The notes below the pieces were generated by a model. The model saw only the letters and a list, made by a program, of their open reading frames with translations. It was not told the origin of the DNA and made no database searches. Below, one piece after another: positions 49,776 through 62,376 of a stretch of 64,000 nt of DNA. This stretch comes from Calliopsis andreniformis (lineage: Eukaryota > Arthropoda > Insecta > Hymenoptera > Andrenidae), in contig NW_027480422.1 in the NCBI RefSeq assembly GCF_051401765.1, positions 23,826,001 to 23,890,000 of the forward strand, written 5' to 3'. Position 1 is the stretch's first letter, and the number at the start of each line of letters is the position of its first letter. A program made the position numbers and the translations under genes.

Positions 49776-52700
49776 TTGCCCGGAACGTAGAAATGACCGT
49801 TACTTTCACAATGTTTGCTATCATTAATTGTATACGATAGAAAAACTGTTGTATTTATATTGTATTTTATGGTTCTGGCGTTGACTTCTGTGGCCGTAGC
49901 TAATCGCTGTGGTGGAGCAATGCCCTAGAGTGCAGCCTGTGTTGCACGGAACGTATAAATGACCATAAGTTTCACTCTGGTTGCAATCATTCGTTTTATA
50001 CAATGGAAAAACTGTTCTATTAATTTTGTATTTTATGCTTCGGGCGTTGACTTCTAAGGGCCTAGCTATTCGATCTGGTGGACCAACGGCCTAGAGTGAA
50101 GCCTAGGTTGCCCGGAACGTAGAAATGACCATTGCTTTCACACTGTTTGCAATTATTCATTTTATACGATGGAAAAAGCTGTTGTATTTATATTGTATTT
50201 TATTCATCTGGCATTGACTTTTAAGGCCCTAACTATTGGATGTGGTGGAGCAACGCCCTAGAGTGAAGCCTAGGTTTACCGGAGCGTAGAAATGACCATT
50301 ACCTTCACACTGTTTGCAATTATTCCTGTCATACGATGGAAAAACTGTTGCATTTTTATTGTATTCCATGCTTCCGGCGTTGACTTCTAAGGCCGTAGCT
50401 ATTCGATCTGGTGGAACAACGCCATAGAGTGAAGCCTAAGTTGCCCGGGCCGTAGAAATGACCATTACGTTCACACTGGTTGCAATTATTCGTTTTTTAC
50501 GATGGAAAAACTGTTGTATTAATTTTGTATTTGGTGCTTCTCGCGTTGACTTCTTAGGCACCAACTATTGGATCTGGTGGACCAACGCCATAGAGTGATG
50601 CCTAGGTTGCCCGGAACGTAGAAGTGACCATTACTGTCACACTGCTTGCAATTATTCATTTTATACGATGGAAAAACTGTTGTACTGATATTGTATTTTA
50701 TTCTTCTGGCATTCACTTTTAAGGCCCTAACTATTCGATGTGGTGGAGCAACGCCCTAGAGTGAAGCCTAGGTTGACCGGAACGCAGAAATGACCATAAC
50801 TTTCATCCTGGTTGCAATTATTCCTGCTATACGATGGAAAAACTGTTGTATTTTTATTGTATTCAATGCTCCTGGCGTTGACTTCTAAGTCCCCGGCTAT
50901 TCGATCAGATGGAGCATCGCCCTAGAGCGAATCCTAGGTTGCCCGGAACGTAGAAATGACTTGTACTTTCACACTGGTTGCAATTATTCCTGTTATACGA
51001 TGGAGAAACTGTTGGATTTTTATTGTATTTTATGCTTCTGGCGTTGACTTCTAAGGCCGTAGCTATTCGATGTGGCGGAGCAACGTCCTAGAGTGAAGCC
51101 TATGTTGCACGAAACGTAGAAAAGGCCATAACTTTCACACTGTTTCCAATTACTCCTGTTATACGATGGAAAAACTGTTGTATTTATATTGTATTTTATG
51201 CTTCGGGCGTTGACTTCTAAGGCCCTAACTATTCGATATGGTGGAGCAACGCCCTAGAGTCAAGAGTAGGTTGCCCGGAACGCAGAAATGACCATTACCT
51301 TCACACTTGTTGTAATTACTCATTTTATACGATGGAAAAACTGTTATATCTTTATCGAATTTTATGTTTCGGGCGTTGACCTCTATGGCCCTACCTCTTC
51401 GATCTGGTGGAGCAACGCCCTGGAGTCAAGCCTAGATTGCCCGCAACGTAGATATGACCGTTACTTTCACACTGGCTGCAATTATTCGTTTTATACGATG
51501 GAAAAACTGTTGTATTTAAACTGTATTTTATGCTTCTGGCGTTGACTTCTAAGGCCCTAACTATTACATGTGGTGGAGCAACGCCCTGGAGCGAAACCTA
51601 GGTTGCACGGACCGTAGAAATGACCATAACTTTCACACTGGTTGCAATTATTCATTTTATACAATTGAAAAGCTGTACTATTAATTTTGTATTTTATGCT
51701 TCGGGCGTTGACTTCTAAGGCCCTAACTATTGGATCTGGTGGACCAACGCCCTAGACTTAAGCGTAGGTTGCCAGGAACGTAGAAATGACCATCACTTTC
51801 ACACTGTTTGCAATTAGTCCTGTTATACGATGGAAAAACTGTTGTACATATATCGTATTTTATGCTTCTGGCGTTGACTTCTTAAGCCCTAACTATTCGA
51901 TCTGGTAGAGCAACGCCCTAGGGTGAAGCCTAGGTTGCCCGGAACGTAGAGGTGGCCATTACTTTCACACTGGATTCAATTATTCGTTTTATACGATGGA
52001 AAAACTGTTGTATTTATTTTGTATTTTATGCTTCGGGCGTTGACTTCTAAGGCCCTAGCTATTCGATTTGGTGGAGCAACGCCCTAGAGTGGAGCCTAGG
52101 TTGCCTGAAACGTAGAAATGTCCATTACTTTCACAGTGGTTGCAATTATTCATGCTATTCGATGGAAAAGGTGTTGTATTTTTATTGTATTTTATGCTTC
52201 TGGGGTTGACTTCTAAGGCCCTAACTATTCCATGTGGTGTAGCAACGCCCTAGAGTGAAGCCTAGGTTGACGGGAGCGTAGAAATGACCATTACCTTCAC
52301 ACTGTTTGGAATTATTCCTGTTATACGATGGAAAACTGTTGGATTTTTATTGTATTTTATGCTTCTGGCGTTGACTTCTAAGGCCGTAGCTATTCGATGT
52401 GCTGGAGCAACGCCCTAGATTCAAGCCTAGATTGCCCGGAACGTAGATATGACCATAACTTTCATACTGGTTGCAATTATTCGTTTTATACGAAGGAAAA
52501 ACTGTTGTATTTAAACTGTATTTTATGCTTCTGGCGTTGACTTCTAAGGCCCTAATTATTCGATGTGGTGGAGCAACGCCCTGGAGCAAAACATAGGTTG
52601 CACGTCCGTAGAAATGACCATAACTTTCACACTGGTTGCAATTATTCATTTTATACAACGGAAAAGCTGTTCTATTAATTTTGTATTTTATGCTTCGGGC

Positions 52701-53345
52701 GTTGACTTCTAAGGCCCTCACTATTGGATCTGGTGGACCAACGCCCTAGACTGAAGCGTAGGTTGCCAGGAACGCATAAATGACCATTACTTTCACGCTG
52801 GTTGCAATTATTCATGCTATACGAAGGAAAACCTGTTGTATTTATACTGTATTTCAGGCTTCTGGCGTTGACTTCTTAGGCCCTAACTATTCGGTCTGGT
52901 GGAGCAACGCCCTAGAGTGAAGCCTAGATTGCCCGGTACGTAGAAATGACCATAACTTTCTCACTGGCTGCAATTATTCGTTCTATACAATGGAAAAACT
53001 GTTCTATTTATTTTGTATTTTATTCTACGGGCGTTGACTTCTAAGGCCCTAACCATTGAATCTGGTGGTCCAACGCCCTAGAAAGAAGCCTAGGTTACCC
53101 GGAACGTATAAATGACCATTACTTTCACACTGGTTGCAATTATACGTTTTATACGATGCAAAAACTGTTGTATTTATTTTGTATTTGGTGCTTCTGGCGT
53201 TGACTTCGTAGGCCCCAGCTATTGGATCTGGTGGACCAACGCCCTAGAGTGAAGCCTAGGTTGCCCGGAACGCAGAACTGGCCATTACTTTCACACTGGT
53301 TGCAATTATTGGTCTTATACAATGGAAAAAGTGTTCTATTTATTT
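49776..53345. repeat. Diverged satellite monomers (~21)
   Basis: Individually diverged monomers. Parts reappear downstream: 49,776-50,090 at about 53,780-54,095; 50,440-50,720 at about 54,600-54,880; 52,230-52,400 at about 56,220-56,380; and 52,540-52,900 at about 54,880-55,240. The longest open frame, 124 codons at 52,347-52,721 on the minus strand, spans 2.2 monomers and has no independent support. No genes. Confidence 0.8.
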
Positions 53346-53372
53346 TGTATTTTATGTATTTTATTCTTCTGG
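53346..53372. repeat. Out-of-register junction with a 9-bp local duplication
   Basis: Here TATTTTGTATTTTATG is followed directly by TATTTTATTCTTCTGG, where every other monomer has only one such segment. The monomer is about 9 bp too long, the largest length change I found in the window. It coincides with the switch from a CTGTTCTATTTATTTTG monomer to the third copy of the 49.4-kb segment, so it is a recombination or repair junction. Confidence 0.85.
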
Positions 53373-54923
53373 GGTTGAATTCTAAGTCCCTAGGTATTCG
53401 ATCTGGTGCAGCAACACCCTAGAGTGAAGCCTAGAATGCCCGGAACGTAGAAATGACCATTACTTTCACACTGTTTGTAATTATTCGTTTTATACGATGG
53501 AAAAGCTGTTGTACTTCTGTTGTATTTTATGCTTCTGGTGTTGACTTCCAAGGCCCTAACTATCCGATCTGGTGGAGCAACGCCCTAGAGTGAAGCCTAG
53601 ATTGCCCGGAACGTAAAGAAATGACCATTACTTTCACACTGTTTGTAATTATTCATTCTATACGATGCAAAGACTGTTGTACTTATGTTATATTTTATTC
53701 TTCTGGCGTTGAATTCTAAGACCCCAGCTATTCTATTTGGTGGAGCATCGCCCTAGAGTGAGGCCCAGGTTGCCCGGAACGTAGAAATGACCGTTACTTT
53801 CACAATGTTTGCAATCATTAATTGTATACGATAGAAAAACTGTTGTATTTATATTGTATTTTATGGTTCTGGCGTTGACTTCTGTGGCCGTAGCTAATCG
53901 CTGTGGTGGAGCAATGCCCTAGAGTGCAGCCTGAGTTGCACGGAACGTATAAATGACCATAAGTTTCACTCTGGTTGCAATCATTCGTTTTATACAATGG
54001 AAAAACTGTTCTATTAATTTTGTACTTTATGCTTCGGGCGTTGACTTCTAAGGGCCTAGCTATTCGATCTGGTGGAGCAACGGCCTAGAGTGTAGCCTAG
54101 GTCGCCCGGAACGTAGAAATGACATTCACTTTCACACTGTTTGCAATTATTCCTGTTATACGATGGAAAAACTGTAGTATTTATATGGTATTTTATGCAT
54201 CTGGCGTTGACTTCTAACGCCCTAACTATTCGATCTGGTGGAGCAACGCCCTAGAGTGAAGCCAAGGTTGCCCGGATCGTAGAAATGACCGTTACATTCA
54301 CAATGTTTGCAATTATTCATTTTATACGATGGAAAAACTGTTGTATTTATATTGTATTTTATGCTTCTGGCGTTGACTTCTAAGGCCGTAGCTATTCGAT
54401 CTGATGGAACAGCGCCATAGAGTGAAGCCTCAGTTGCCCGAGCCGTAGAAATGACCATTACTTTCACACTGTTTGCAATTATTCATTTTATACGATGGAA
54501 AAGCTGTTGTATTTATATTGTATTCTTTTCTTCGGGCATTGACCTCTATGGCCCTACCTATTCGATCTGGTGGAGCAACGCCATAGAGTGAAGCCTAAGT
54601 TGCCCGGGCCGTAGAAATGATCATTACTTTCGCACTGGTTGCAATTATTCGTTCTTTACGATGGAAAAACTGTTGTATTTATTTTCTATTTCGTGCTTCT
54701 CGCGTGGACTTCTTAGGCCCCAACTATTGGATCCGGTGGACCAACGCCCTAGAGTGATGCCTAGGCTGCCCGGAAGGTTGAAATGACCATTACTTTCACA
54801 CTGCTTGCAATTATTCATTTTATACGATGGTAATACTGTTGTTCTGATATTGTATTTTATTCTCCTGACATTCACTTTTAAGGCCCTAACTATTCGATGT
54901 GGTGGAGCAACGCCCTGGAGCAA
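53373..54923. repeat. Third copy of the 49.4-50.7 kb segment
   Basis: From the GGGGTTGAATTC tract the sequence follows 49,378 onward at an offset of 3,994 bp (24 monomers plus the 9-11 bp of the junction), including the CGTAAAG insertion at 53,612. Later the offset rises to 4,159 bp, one more monomer, at the GGGCCGTAGAAATG anchor (50,451 and 54,610). One monomer was therefore gained here or lost upstream. Copy 3 is clearly more diverged at its right end. Confidence 0.82.
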
Positions 54924-56219
54924 AACCTAGGTTGCATGTCAGTAGAAATGACCATAACTTTCACACTGGTTGCAATTATTCATTTTATACAATGGAAAAG
55001 CTGTTCTATTAATTTTGTATTTTATGCTTCGGGCGTTGACTTCTAAGGCCCTCACTATTGGATCTGGTGGACCAACGCCCTAGACTGAAGCGTAGGTTGC
55101 CAGGAGCGCAGAAATGACCATTACTTTCACGCTGGTTGCAATTATTCATGCTATACGAAGGAAAACCTGTTGTATTTATACTGTATTTCAGGCTTCTGGC
55201 GTTGACTTCTTAGGCCCTAACTATTCGGTCTGGTGGAGCAACGCCCTAGAGTGAAGCCTAGGTTGCTCGGAACGTAGAAATGACCATCACTTTCACACTG
55301 GTTGCAATTATACGTTTTATACGATTCAAAAACTGGTGTATTTATTTTGTATTTGGTGCTTCTGGCGTTGACTTCGTAGGCCCTGCTATTGGATCTGGTG
55401 GACCAACGCCCTAGAATGAAGCCTAGATTGCCCGGAACGTAGATATGACCATTACTTTCACACTGGTTGCAATTATTCGTTTTATACGATGGAAAAACTG
55501 TTGGATTTATTTTGTATTTTATGCGTCTGGCCCTGACTTCTAAATCCCTAACAATTCGATGTGGTGTAGCAACGACCTAGAGTGAAGCCTAAGTTGCCCG
55601 GAACGTAGAAATGACCATAACTTTCACACTGGTTGCAATTATTCGTTTTATACAATGGAAAAACTGTTCTATATATTTTCTATTTTATGCTTCGGGCGTT
55701 GACTTCTAAGGCACTAACTATTCGATCTGGACAAGCAACGCACTAGAGTGAAGCCTAGGTTGCCCGGAACATAGACAAGACCATATCCTTCACACTGGTT
55801 GCAATTATTCCTGTTATACGATGGAAAAACTGTTGTATTTATATTGTATTTTATTCTTCTGGCGTTGACTTCTAAATCCCTAACTATTCGATCTGGTGGA
55901 GCAACGCCCTAGAGTGAAGCCTAGGTTGCTCGGAACGTAGAAATCACCATCACTTTCACACTTGTTGCAATTACTCCTGTTATACGATGGAAAAACTGTT
56001 ATATCTTTATCGTATTTTATGCTTCTGGCGTTGACTTCTTAGGCCCTAACTATTGGAACTGGTGGACCAACGCCCTAGAGTGAAGCCTAGGTGGCCCGGA
56101 ACGTGGAAATGACCATCACTTTCACACTGGTTGCAATGATTCCCGGTATACTATGGAAAAACTGTTGTATTTATATCGTATTTTATGCTTCTGGCGTTGA
56201 CTTTTAAGGCCCTAACTAT
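54924..56219. repeat. Satellite monomers, partly copied from 52.6 kb
   Basis: At about 54,920 the sequence switches to a copy of 52,590 onward, marked by GGAGCAAAACCTAGG and a shortened anchor (GTCAGTAG; compare GTCCGTAG at 52,604). It continues to about 55,250 at offset 2,334 and then into unrelated diverged monomers. One has GACAAGCAACG, another CCCGGTATACTATGG. No other features. Confidence 0.75.
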
Positions 56220-56540
56220 TCCATGTGGTGTAGCAACGCCCTAGAGTGAAGCCTAGGCTGACGGGAGCGTAGAAATGACCATTACCTTCACACTGTTTGG
56301 AATTATTCCTGTTATACGATGGAAAACTGTTGGATTTTTATTGTATTTTATGCTTCTGGCGTTGACTTCTAAGGCCCTAATTATTCGATGTGGTGGAGCA
56401 ACGCCCTGGAGCAAAACCTAGGTTGCACGTCCGTAGAAATGACCATAACTTTCACACTGGTTGCAATTATTCATTTTATACAATGGAAAAGCTGTTCTAT
56501 TAATTTTGTATTTTATGCTTCGGGCGTTGACTTCTAAGGC
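56220..56540. repeat. Two-segment copy of 52.2-52.7 kb with one monomer skipped
   Basis: 56,220-56,380 follows 52,230-52,389 (TGACGGGAGCGTAG, CACTGTTTGGAATTATTCC, GGAAAACTGTTGG). At the TGACTTCTAAGGCC tract it passes to the sequence of 52,545-52,710 (CCCTAATTATTCGATGTGG, GGAGCAAAACCTAGG, GTCCGTAG). The monomer between them in the 52-kb copy is absent. This is either a one-monomer deletion or a cross-over in a shared tract. Confidence 0.82.
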
Positions 56541-58450
56541 ACTCACTATTGGATCTGGTGTAGCAACGCCATAGTGTCAAGCCTAGGTTGCCCGGAACGT
56601 AGATATGACCATTACTTTCACACTGGTGGCAATTATTCATTTAATACGATGGAAAAAGCTGTTGTATTTATATTGCTTTTTATGCTTCTGGCGTTGACTT
56701 CTAAGGCCGTAGCTATTCGATCTGGTGGAGCAACGCCCTAGAGTGAAGCCAAGGTTGCAGGGAACGTAGATATGACCATAACTTTCACACTGGTTGGAAT
56801 TATTCGTTTCATGCAATGGAAAAACTGTTCTATTAATTTTGTATTTAATGCTTCGGACGTTGACTTCTTGGGACCTAACTATTGGATCTGGTGGACCAAC
56901 GCCCTAGAGTGAAGCCTTGGTTGCCCGGAACGTGGAAATGACCATCACTTTGACACTGGTTGCAATTACTCCCGTTATACGCTGGAAAAACTGTTGTATT
57001 TTTACTGTATTTTACGATTCGGGCGCCGACTTCTAAGGCCCTATCTATTCGATCTGGTGGAGCAACGCCCTAGAGTGAAGCCTGGGATGCCCGAAACTGT
57101 AGACATGACCATTACTTTCACTCTGGTTGCAATTATTCATGCTATACGATGGAAGAACTGTTGTATTTTTATTGTATTTTATGCTTCTGGCGTTGACTTC
57201 TTAGGTCCTAACCATTCGATCTGGTGGAGGAACGCCCTAGAATGAAGCCTAGGTTGCTCCGAACGTAGAAATGACCATAGCTTTCATACTGGTTGCAATT
57301 ATTCGTTTCATACGATGGAAACACTGTTGTATTTATACTGTATTTTATGCTTCTGGCGTTGACTTCTAAGGCCCTAACTATTCGACCTGGTGGAACAGCG
57401 CCCTAGAGTGAAGCCTGGGTTGCCCTGAACGTAGAAATGACCATCACTTTCACACTGGTTGCAATTATTCGTTTTACACGATGGAAAAACTGTTGTATTT
57501 ATATTGTATTTTATGCTTCTGGCGTTGACTTCTTAGGCCCTAACAGTTCGATCTGGTGTAGCAACGCACTAGAGTGAAGCCAAGGTTTCCCGGAACGTAG
57601 AAATGACCGTTACTTTCACAATGTTTGCAATTATTCATTTTATACGATGGAAAAACTGTAGTACTTATATTGCTTTTTATGCTTCTGGCGTTGACTCCTA
57701 TGGCCGTAGCTATTCGATTTGGTGGAGCAGCGCCCTAGAGTGAAGCCAAGGTTGCACGGAACGTAGATATGATCATAACTTTCACGCTGGTTGCAATTAT
57801 TAGTTTCATGCAATGGAAAAACTGTTCTATTAATTTTGTATTTAATGCTTCGGGCGTTGACTGCCAAGGCCCCGACTATTCGATCTGGTGGAGCAACGCC
57901 ATAGTGTTAAGCCTAGGTTGCCCGGAACGTAGATATGACCATTACTTTCACACTGGTTGCACTTATTCTTTTTATACGATGGAAAAACTGTTGTATTTAT
58001 ATTGTATTTTATGCTTCTAGCGTTGACTTCATAGGCCCTATCCATTCGATCTGGTGGAGCAACGCCCTCGAGTGAAGCCTAGGATGCCCGAAACGTAGAC
58101 ATGACCATTACTTTCACTCTGGTTGCAATTATTCATGCTATACGATGGAAAAACTGTTGTATTTTTATTGTATTTTATGCTTCTGGCGTTGACTTCTTAG
58201 GCACTAACCATCCGATCTGGTGGAGCAACGCCCTACAGTGAGGCCTAGGTTGCTGCGAACGTAGAAATGACCATAGCTTTCATACTGGTTGCAATTCTTC
58301 GATTCATACGATGAAAAAACTGTTGTATTTATACTGTATTTTATGCTTCTGGCGTTGACTTGTAAGGCCCTAACTATTCGATCTGGTGGAACAGCGCCCT
58401 AGAGTGAAGCCTGGGTTGCCCGGAGCGTAGAAATGACCATCACTTTCACA
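56541..58450. repeat. Six-monomer higher-order repeat, two imperfect copies
   Basis: The anchor AGACATGACC at 57,101 and 58,097 lies 996 bp apart (6 monomers). The surrounding 56,730-57,440 and 57,730-58,440 correspond: TTTCATGCAATGG with TTAATTTTGTATTTAATGC, then GCCCGAAAC with CACTCTGG and ATTCATGCTATACG, then the ATAGCTTTCATACTGG monomer with GGAACAGCGCC. Substitutions between the copies are frequent. A GCCATAGTGT tract also recurs at an 8-monomer offset (56,569 and about 57,898). Confidence 0.78.
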
Positions 58451-59390
58451 CTGGTTGCAATTATTCGTTTTATACAATGGAAAAACTGTTCTATTAATTT
58501 TGTATTTTATGCTTCGGGCGTTGACTTCTAAGGCCCTAACTATTCGATATGGTGAAGCAACGCCCTAGAGTGAAGCATAGGTTGCGCGGAACGTAGAAAT
58601 GATCATAACTTTCACACTGGTTGCTATTATTCGTTTTATATGATGGAAATACTGTAGTATTTATTTTGTATTTTATGCTTCGGGCGTTGACTTCTAAGGC
58701 CCTAACTATTCGATCTGGTGGAGCAACACCCTAGAGTGAAGCCTTGGTTGCCCGGAACGTGGAAATGACCATCACTTTGACACTGGTTGCAATTACTCCC
58801 GTTATACGCTGGAAAAACTGTTGTATTTATATTGTATTTTATGCTTCTGGCGTACACTTCTAAGGCCCTGACTATTCGATCTGGTGGAGCAACGCCCTAG
58901 TGTGAATCCTAGGTTGCCCGGAACATAGAAATGTCCCTTCACTCTGGTTGTAATTATTCCTCTTGTACGATGGAAAAACTGTCGTATTTTTATTGTATTT
59001 TATGCGTCGGGCGTTGACTTCTAAGGCCCTAACTATTTGATCTGGTGGAGGAACGCCCTAGAGTGAAGCCTAGATTGCCCGGAACGTAGAAATGTCCATG
59101 ACTTTCACACTGTTTGTAATTATTCATTTGATACGATGGAAAAACTGTTGTACTTATATTGTATTTTATGCTTCTGGAGTTGACTTGTTGAGGCCCTAAC
59201 TATTCGATCTGGTGGAACAACGCCATAGAGTGAAGCCTAGGTTGCCCGGAACGTAGAAATGACCATTACTTTCATACTGGTTGCAATTATTCTTTTTATA
59301 TGATGTAAAAACTGTGGTATTTTTATTGTATTTTATGCGTCTGTAGTTGTTTTCTAAGGCCCTAACTATTCGAACTGGTGGAGCACCGCC
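58451..59390. repeat. Diverged satellite monomers
   Basis: About six monomers. The one at about 58,741-58,906 (GCCTTGG, GGAACGTGG, ATCACTTTGACACTGG, CCCGTTATACGCTGG) repeats the one at 56,914 at an offset of 1,827 bp, 11 monomers. The monomer starting near 58,907 has about 5 bp deleted in its variable region (AAATGTCCCTTCACTCTGG), the largest deletion noticed. No genes. Confidence 0.78.
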
Positions 59391-59815
59391 CTGTAGTGAA
59401 GCCTAGGCTGCCCGGAACGTAGAAATGACCGTTACTTTCACACTGTTTGCAAATATACATTATATACGATTGAAAAGCTGTTGTATTTATATTGTATGTT
59501 ATGCTTCTGGCGTTGACTTCTTATGCCCTCACTATTTGATCTGGTGGAGCACCGCCCTGTAGTGAAGCCTAGGTTGCCCGGAACGTAGAAAAGACCATTA
59601 CGTTCACACTGGTTGCAATTATTCCTGTTATACGATGGAAAAACTGTTGTATCTATTTTGTATTTTACGCTTCTGACGTTGACTTCTTAGGCCCTAACAA
59701 TTCGATCTGGTGGAACAACGCCCTAGGGTGAAGCCTAGGTTGGCCGGAACGTAGAAATGACCATAACTTTCATAGTGGTTGCAATTATTCGTTTTATACG
59801 ATGGGAAAACTGTTG
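59391..59815. repeat. 18-monomer-offset duplicated segment, copy 1
   Basis: Begins CTGTAGTGAAGCCTAGG and includes GCAAATATACATTATATACG followed by ATTGAAAAGCTG, GTATGTTATGC, CCCTCACTATTTGATC, AAAAGACCATTAC and GGTTGGCCGGAACG. It matches 62,377-62,800 at an offset of 2,986 bp, two bases short of 18 monomers. Differences are few. Confidence 0.85.
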
Positions 59816-60720
59816 TATTTATATTGCATTTTATGCTTAAGGCGGTGACATCTAAGGCCGTAGCTATTCGATCTGGTGGAGCAACGCCCTAGAGCTAAGC
59901 CTAGGTTGCCCGGAACGTAGAAATGACCTTTACTTTCACACTGTTTGCAATTATACATTCTATACGATAGAAAAACTGTTGTATCTATTTTGTATTTTAT
60001 GCTTCTGGCACTGACTTCTTAGGTCCTAACTATTGGATCTGGTGGAGCAACGCCCACGGGTGAAGCCTAGGTTGCGCGGAACGTAGAAATGACCATAACT
60101 TTCACACTGGCTTCAATTATTCGTTTTACACAATGGAAAAACTGTTCTAGTTATTCTGTCTTTTATGCTTCGGGCGTTGACTTCTTAGGCCCTAACTGTT
60201 GGATGTGGTGGACCAACGCCCTAGAGTGAAGCCTAGGTTGCCCGGAATGTAGATATGACCCTTACCTTCACACTGTTTGCGATTATTCATTTTATACGAT
60301 GGTAAAACAGTTGTACATATATCGTATTTTATGCTTCTGGTGTTGGCTTCTTAGGCCCTAACTATTCGATCAGGTGGAGCAACGCCCTAGGGTGAAGCCT
60401 AGGTTGCCCGGAACGTAGAAATGACCATAACTTTCATACTGGTTGCAATTATTCGTTTTATACGATGAAAAAAATGTTGTATTTTTATTGTATTTTATGA
60501 TTCAGGCGTTGACTTCCAAGGCCCTAACTATTCGATGTGATGGAGCAACGCCCTAGAGCAAAACCTAGGTTGCCCGGAACGCAGAAATGACCATTACCTT
60601 CACGCTTGTTGCAATTATTCCTGTTATACGATGGACAAACTGTTGGATTTTGATTGTACTTTATGCTTCTGGCGTTGACTTCTAAGGACCTATCTATTCG
60701 ATCTGGTGGAGCAATGCCAC
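59816..60720. repeat. Diverged satellite monomers
   Basis: About five and a half monomers of TTTACTTTC, ATAACTTTC and CTTACCTTC types with private changes (GCTTAAGGCGGTGAC, GTACATATATCG). No regular higher-order pattern was recognised. Only satellite. Confidence 0.75.
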
Positions 60721-61055
60721 AGAGTTAAGTCTAGGATGCCCGGAACGTAGAAATGGCCATTACTTTCACACTGGTTGCAATTACTCGTTTTATACGATGG
60801 AAAAACTATTGTATTTATATTGTATTTTATGCTTCTGGCGTTGATCTCTAAGGCCCTAGCTATTCGATCTGGTGGAGCAACGCCTTGGAGTGAAGCCTAG
60901 GTTGCGCGGAACGTAGAAATGACCATAACTTTCACACTGGTTTCAATTATACGTTTTATGCAATGGAAAAACTGTTATATTTATTTTGTATTTGGTGCTT
61001 CTGTCGTTGACTTCTTAGGCCCTAACTATTGGATCTGGTGGACCAACGCCCTAGA
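60721..61055. repeat. 16-monomer-offset duplicated segment, copy 1
   Basis: Begins AGAGTTAAGTCTAGGATGCC and runs through AAATGGCC, GCAATTACTCG, GCGTTGATCTC, CGCCTTGGAG, GGTTTCAATTATACG and GTATTTGGTGC. It matches 63,375-63,700 at an offset of 2,654 bp. The two copies are nearly identical. Confidence 0.87.
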
Positions 61056-62376
61056 GTGAACCCTAGGTTGCCCGGAACGTGGTAATGACCATCACTTTCA
61101 CATTGGATGCAATTATTCTTTTTATACGATAGAAAAACTGTTGTATTTTTAATGTATTTTATGACTCTGGAGCTGTTTTCTAAGGCCCTAACTATTCGAC
61201 CTGGAGGAGCAACGCCCTAGAGTGAAGCCTCGGTTGCACGGAACGTAGAAATGACCATTACTTTCACACTGGTTATAATTATTCCTTTTATACGATGGAA
61301 AAACTGTTGTATTTTTATTGTATCTTATGCTTCTGGCGTTTACTTCTATGTCCCTCGCTATTCGATCTGGTGGAGCAACGCCCTAGAGTGAAACCTAGGT
61401 TGCCCGGAGAGTAGAAATGTCCATTACTTTCACACTGGTTGCAATTATACCTTTTATACGATGGAAAAACTGTTGTACCTTCATTGTATTTTATGCTTCT
61501 GGCATTGACTTCTAAATCCCTTGCTATTCGGTCTGGTGGAGCAACGCCCTTGAGCGAAGCCTAGGTTGCCCGGAACGTAAAAATGAGCTGCACATTCACA
61601 CTGGTTGCAATTATTCCTGTAATACGATGGAAAAACTGTTGTACTTATGCTGTATTTTATGCTTGTGGCTTCGAATTCTAAGTCCCTAACTATTCGATCT
61701 GGTGGAGCAACGCCCTAAAGTGAAGCCTAGGTTGCCCGGAACGTAGAAATGACCATAACTTTCACACTGTTTGTAATCATTCATTTTATACGATGGAAAA
61801 GCTGTTGTATTTATATTGTATTTTATGCTTCTGGAGTTGACATCTAAGGCCGTAGCTATTCGATGTGGTGGAGCAACGCCCAAGAGTGAAACCTAGGTTG
61901 CCCGGAAAATAGAAATGACCAATACTTTCACAATGGTTGCAATTATTCCTTTTATACGATGGAAAAACTGTTGTATTTTTATTGTATCTTATGCTTCTGC
62001 CGTTTACTTCTAAGTCCCTCGCTATTCGATCTGGTGGAGCAGCGCCCTAGTGAAACCTAGGTTGCCCGGAAAGTAGAAATGACCATAACTTTCATACTGG
62101 TTGCAATTATTCGTTTTATAAGATGGGAAAACTGTTGTATTTATATTGTATTTTATGCTTCGGGCGCTGACTTCTAAGGCACTAACGATTCGATCTGGTG
62201 GAGCACCGCCCTGCAGTGAAGCCTAGGTTGCCCGGAACGTAGAAATGACCTGTACTTTCACACTGGTTGCAGTTATTCCGGTTATACGATGGAAAAACTG
62301 TTTCATTTTTATTGTATTTTATGCTTCTGTCGTTGAATTCTTAGGCCCAAACTATTTGATCTGGTGGAGCACCGCC
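61056..62376. repeat. Satellite monomers with local 4- and 12-monomer duplications
   Basis: A GCGTTTACTTCTA tract with TTGTATCTTATGC at about 61,281-61,400 recurs 664 bp later at about 61,945-62,050. The part 61,700-62,015 is copied at 63,690-64,000 (offset 1,990 bp, 12 monomers). A 2-bp deletion (CCCTAGTGAAACC) is at about 62,046. Confidence 0.8.

Noticed and set aside
52347..52721. A 124-codon open reading frame on the minus strand, the longest in the window
   Set aside because: It spans just over two monomers, crosses frames as expected for a 166-bp period, and its peptide segments recur in many other frames in the array. No start context, domain or intron signal supports a gene.
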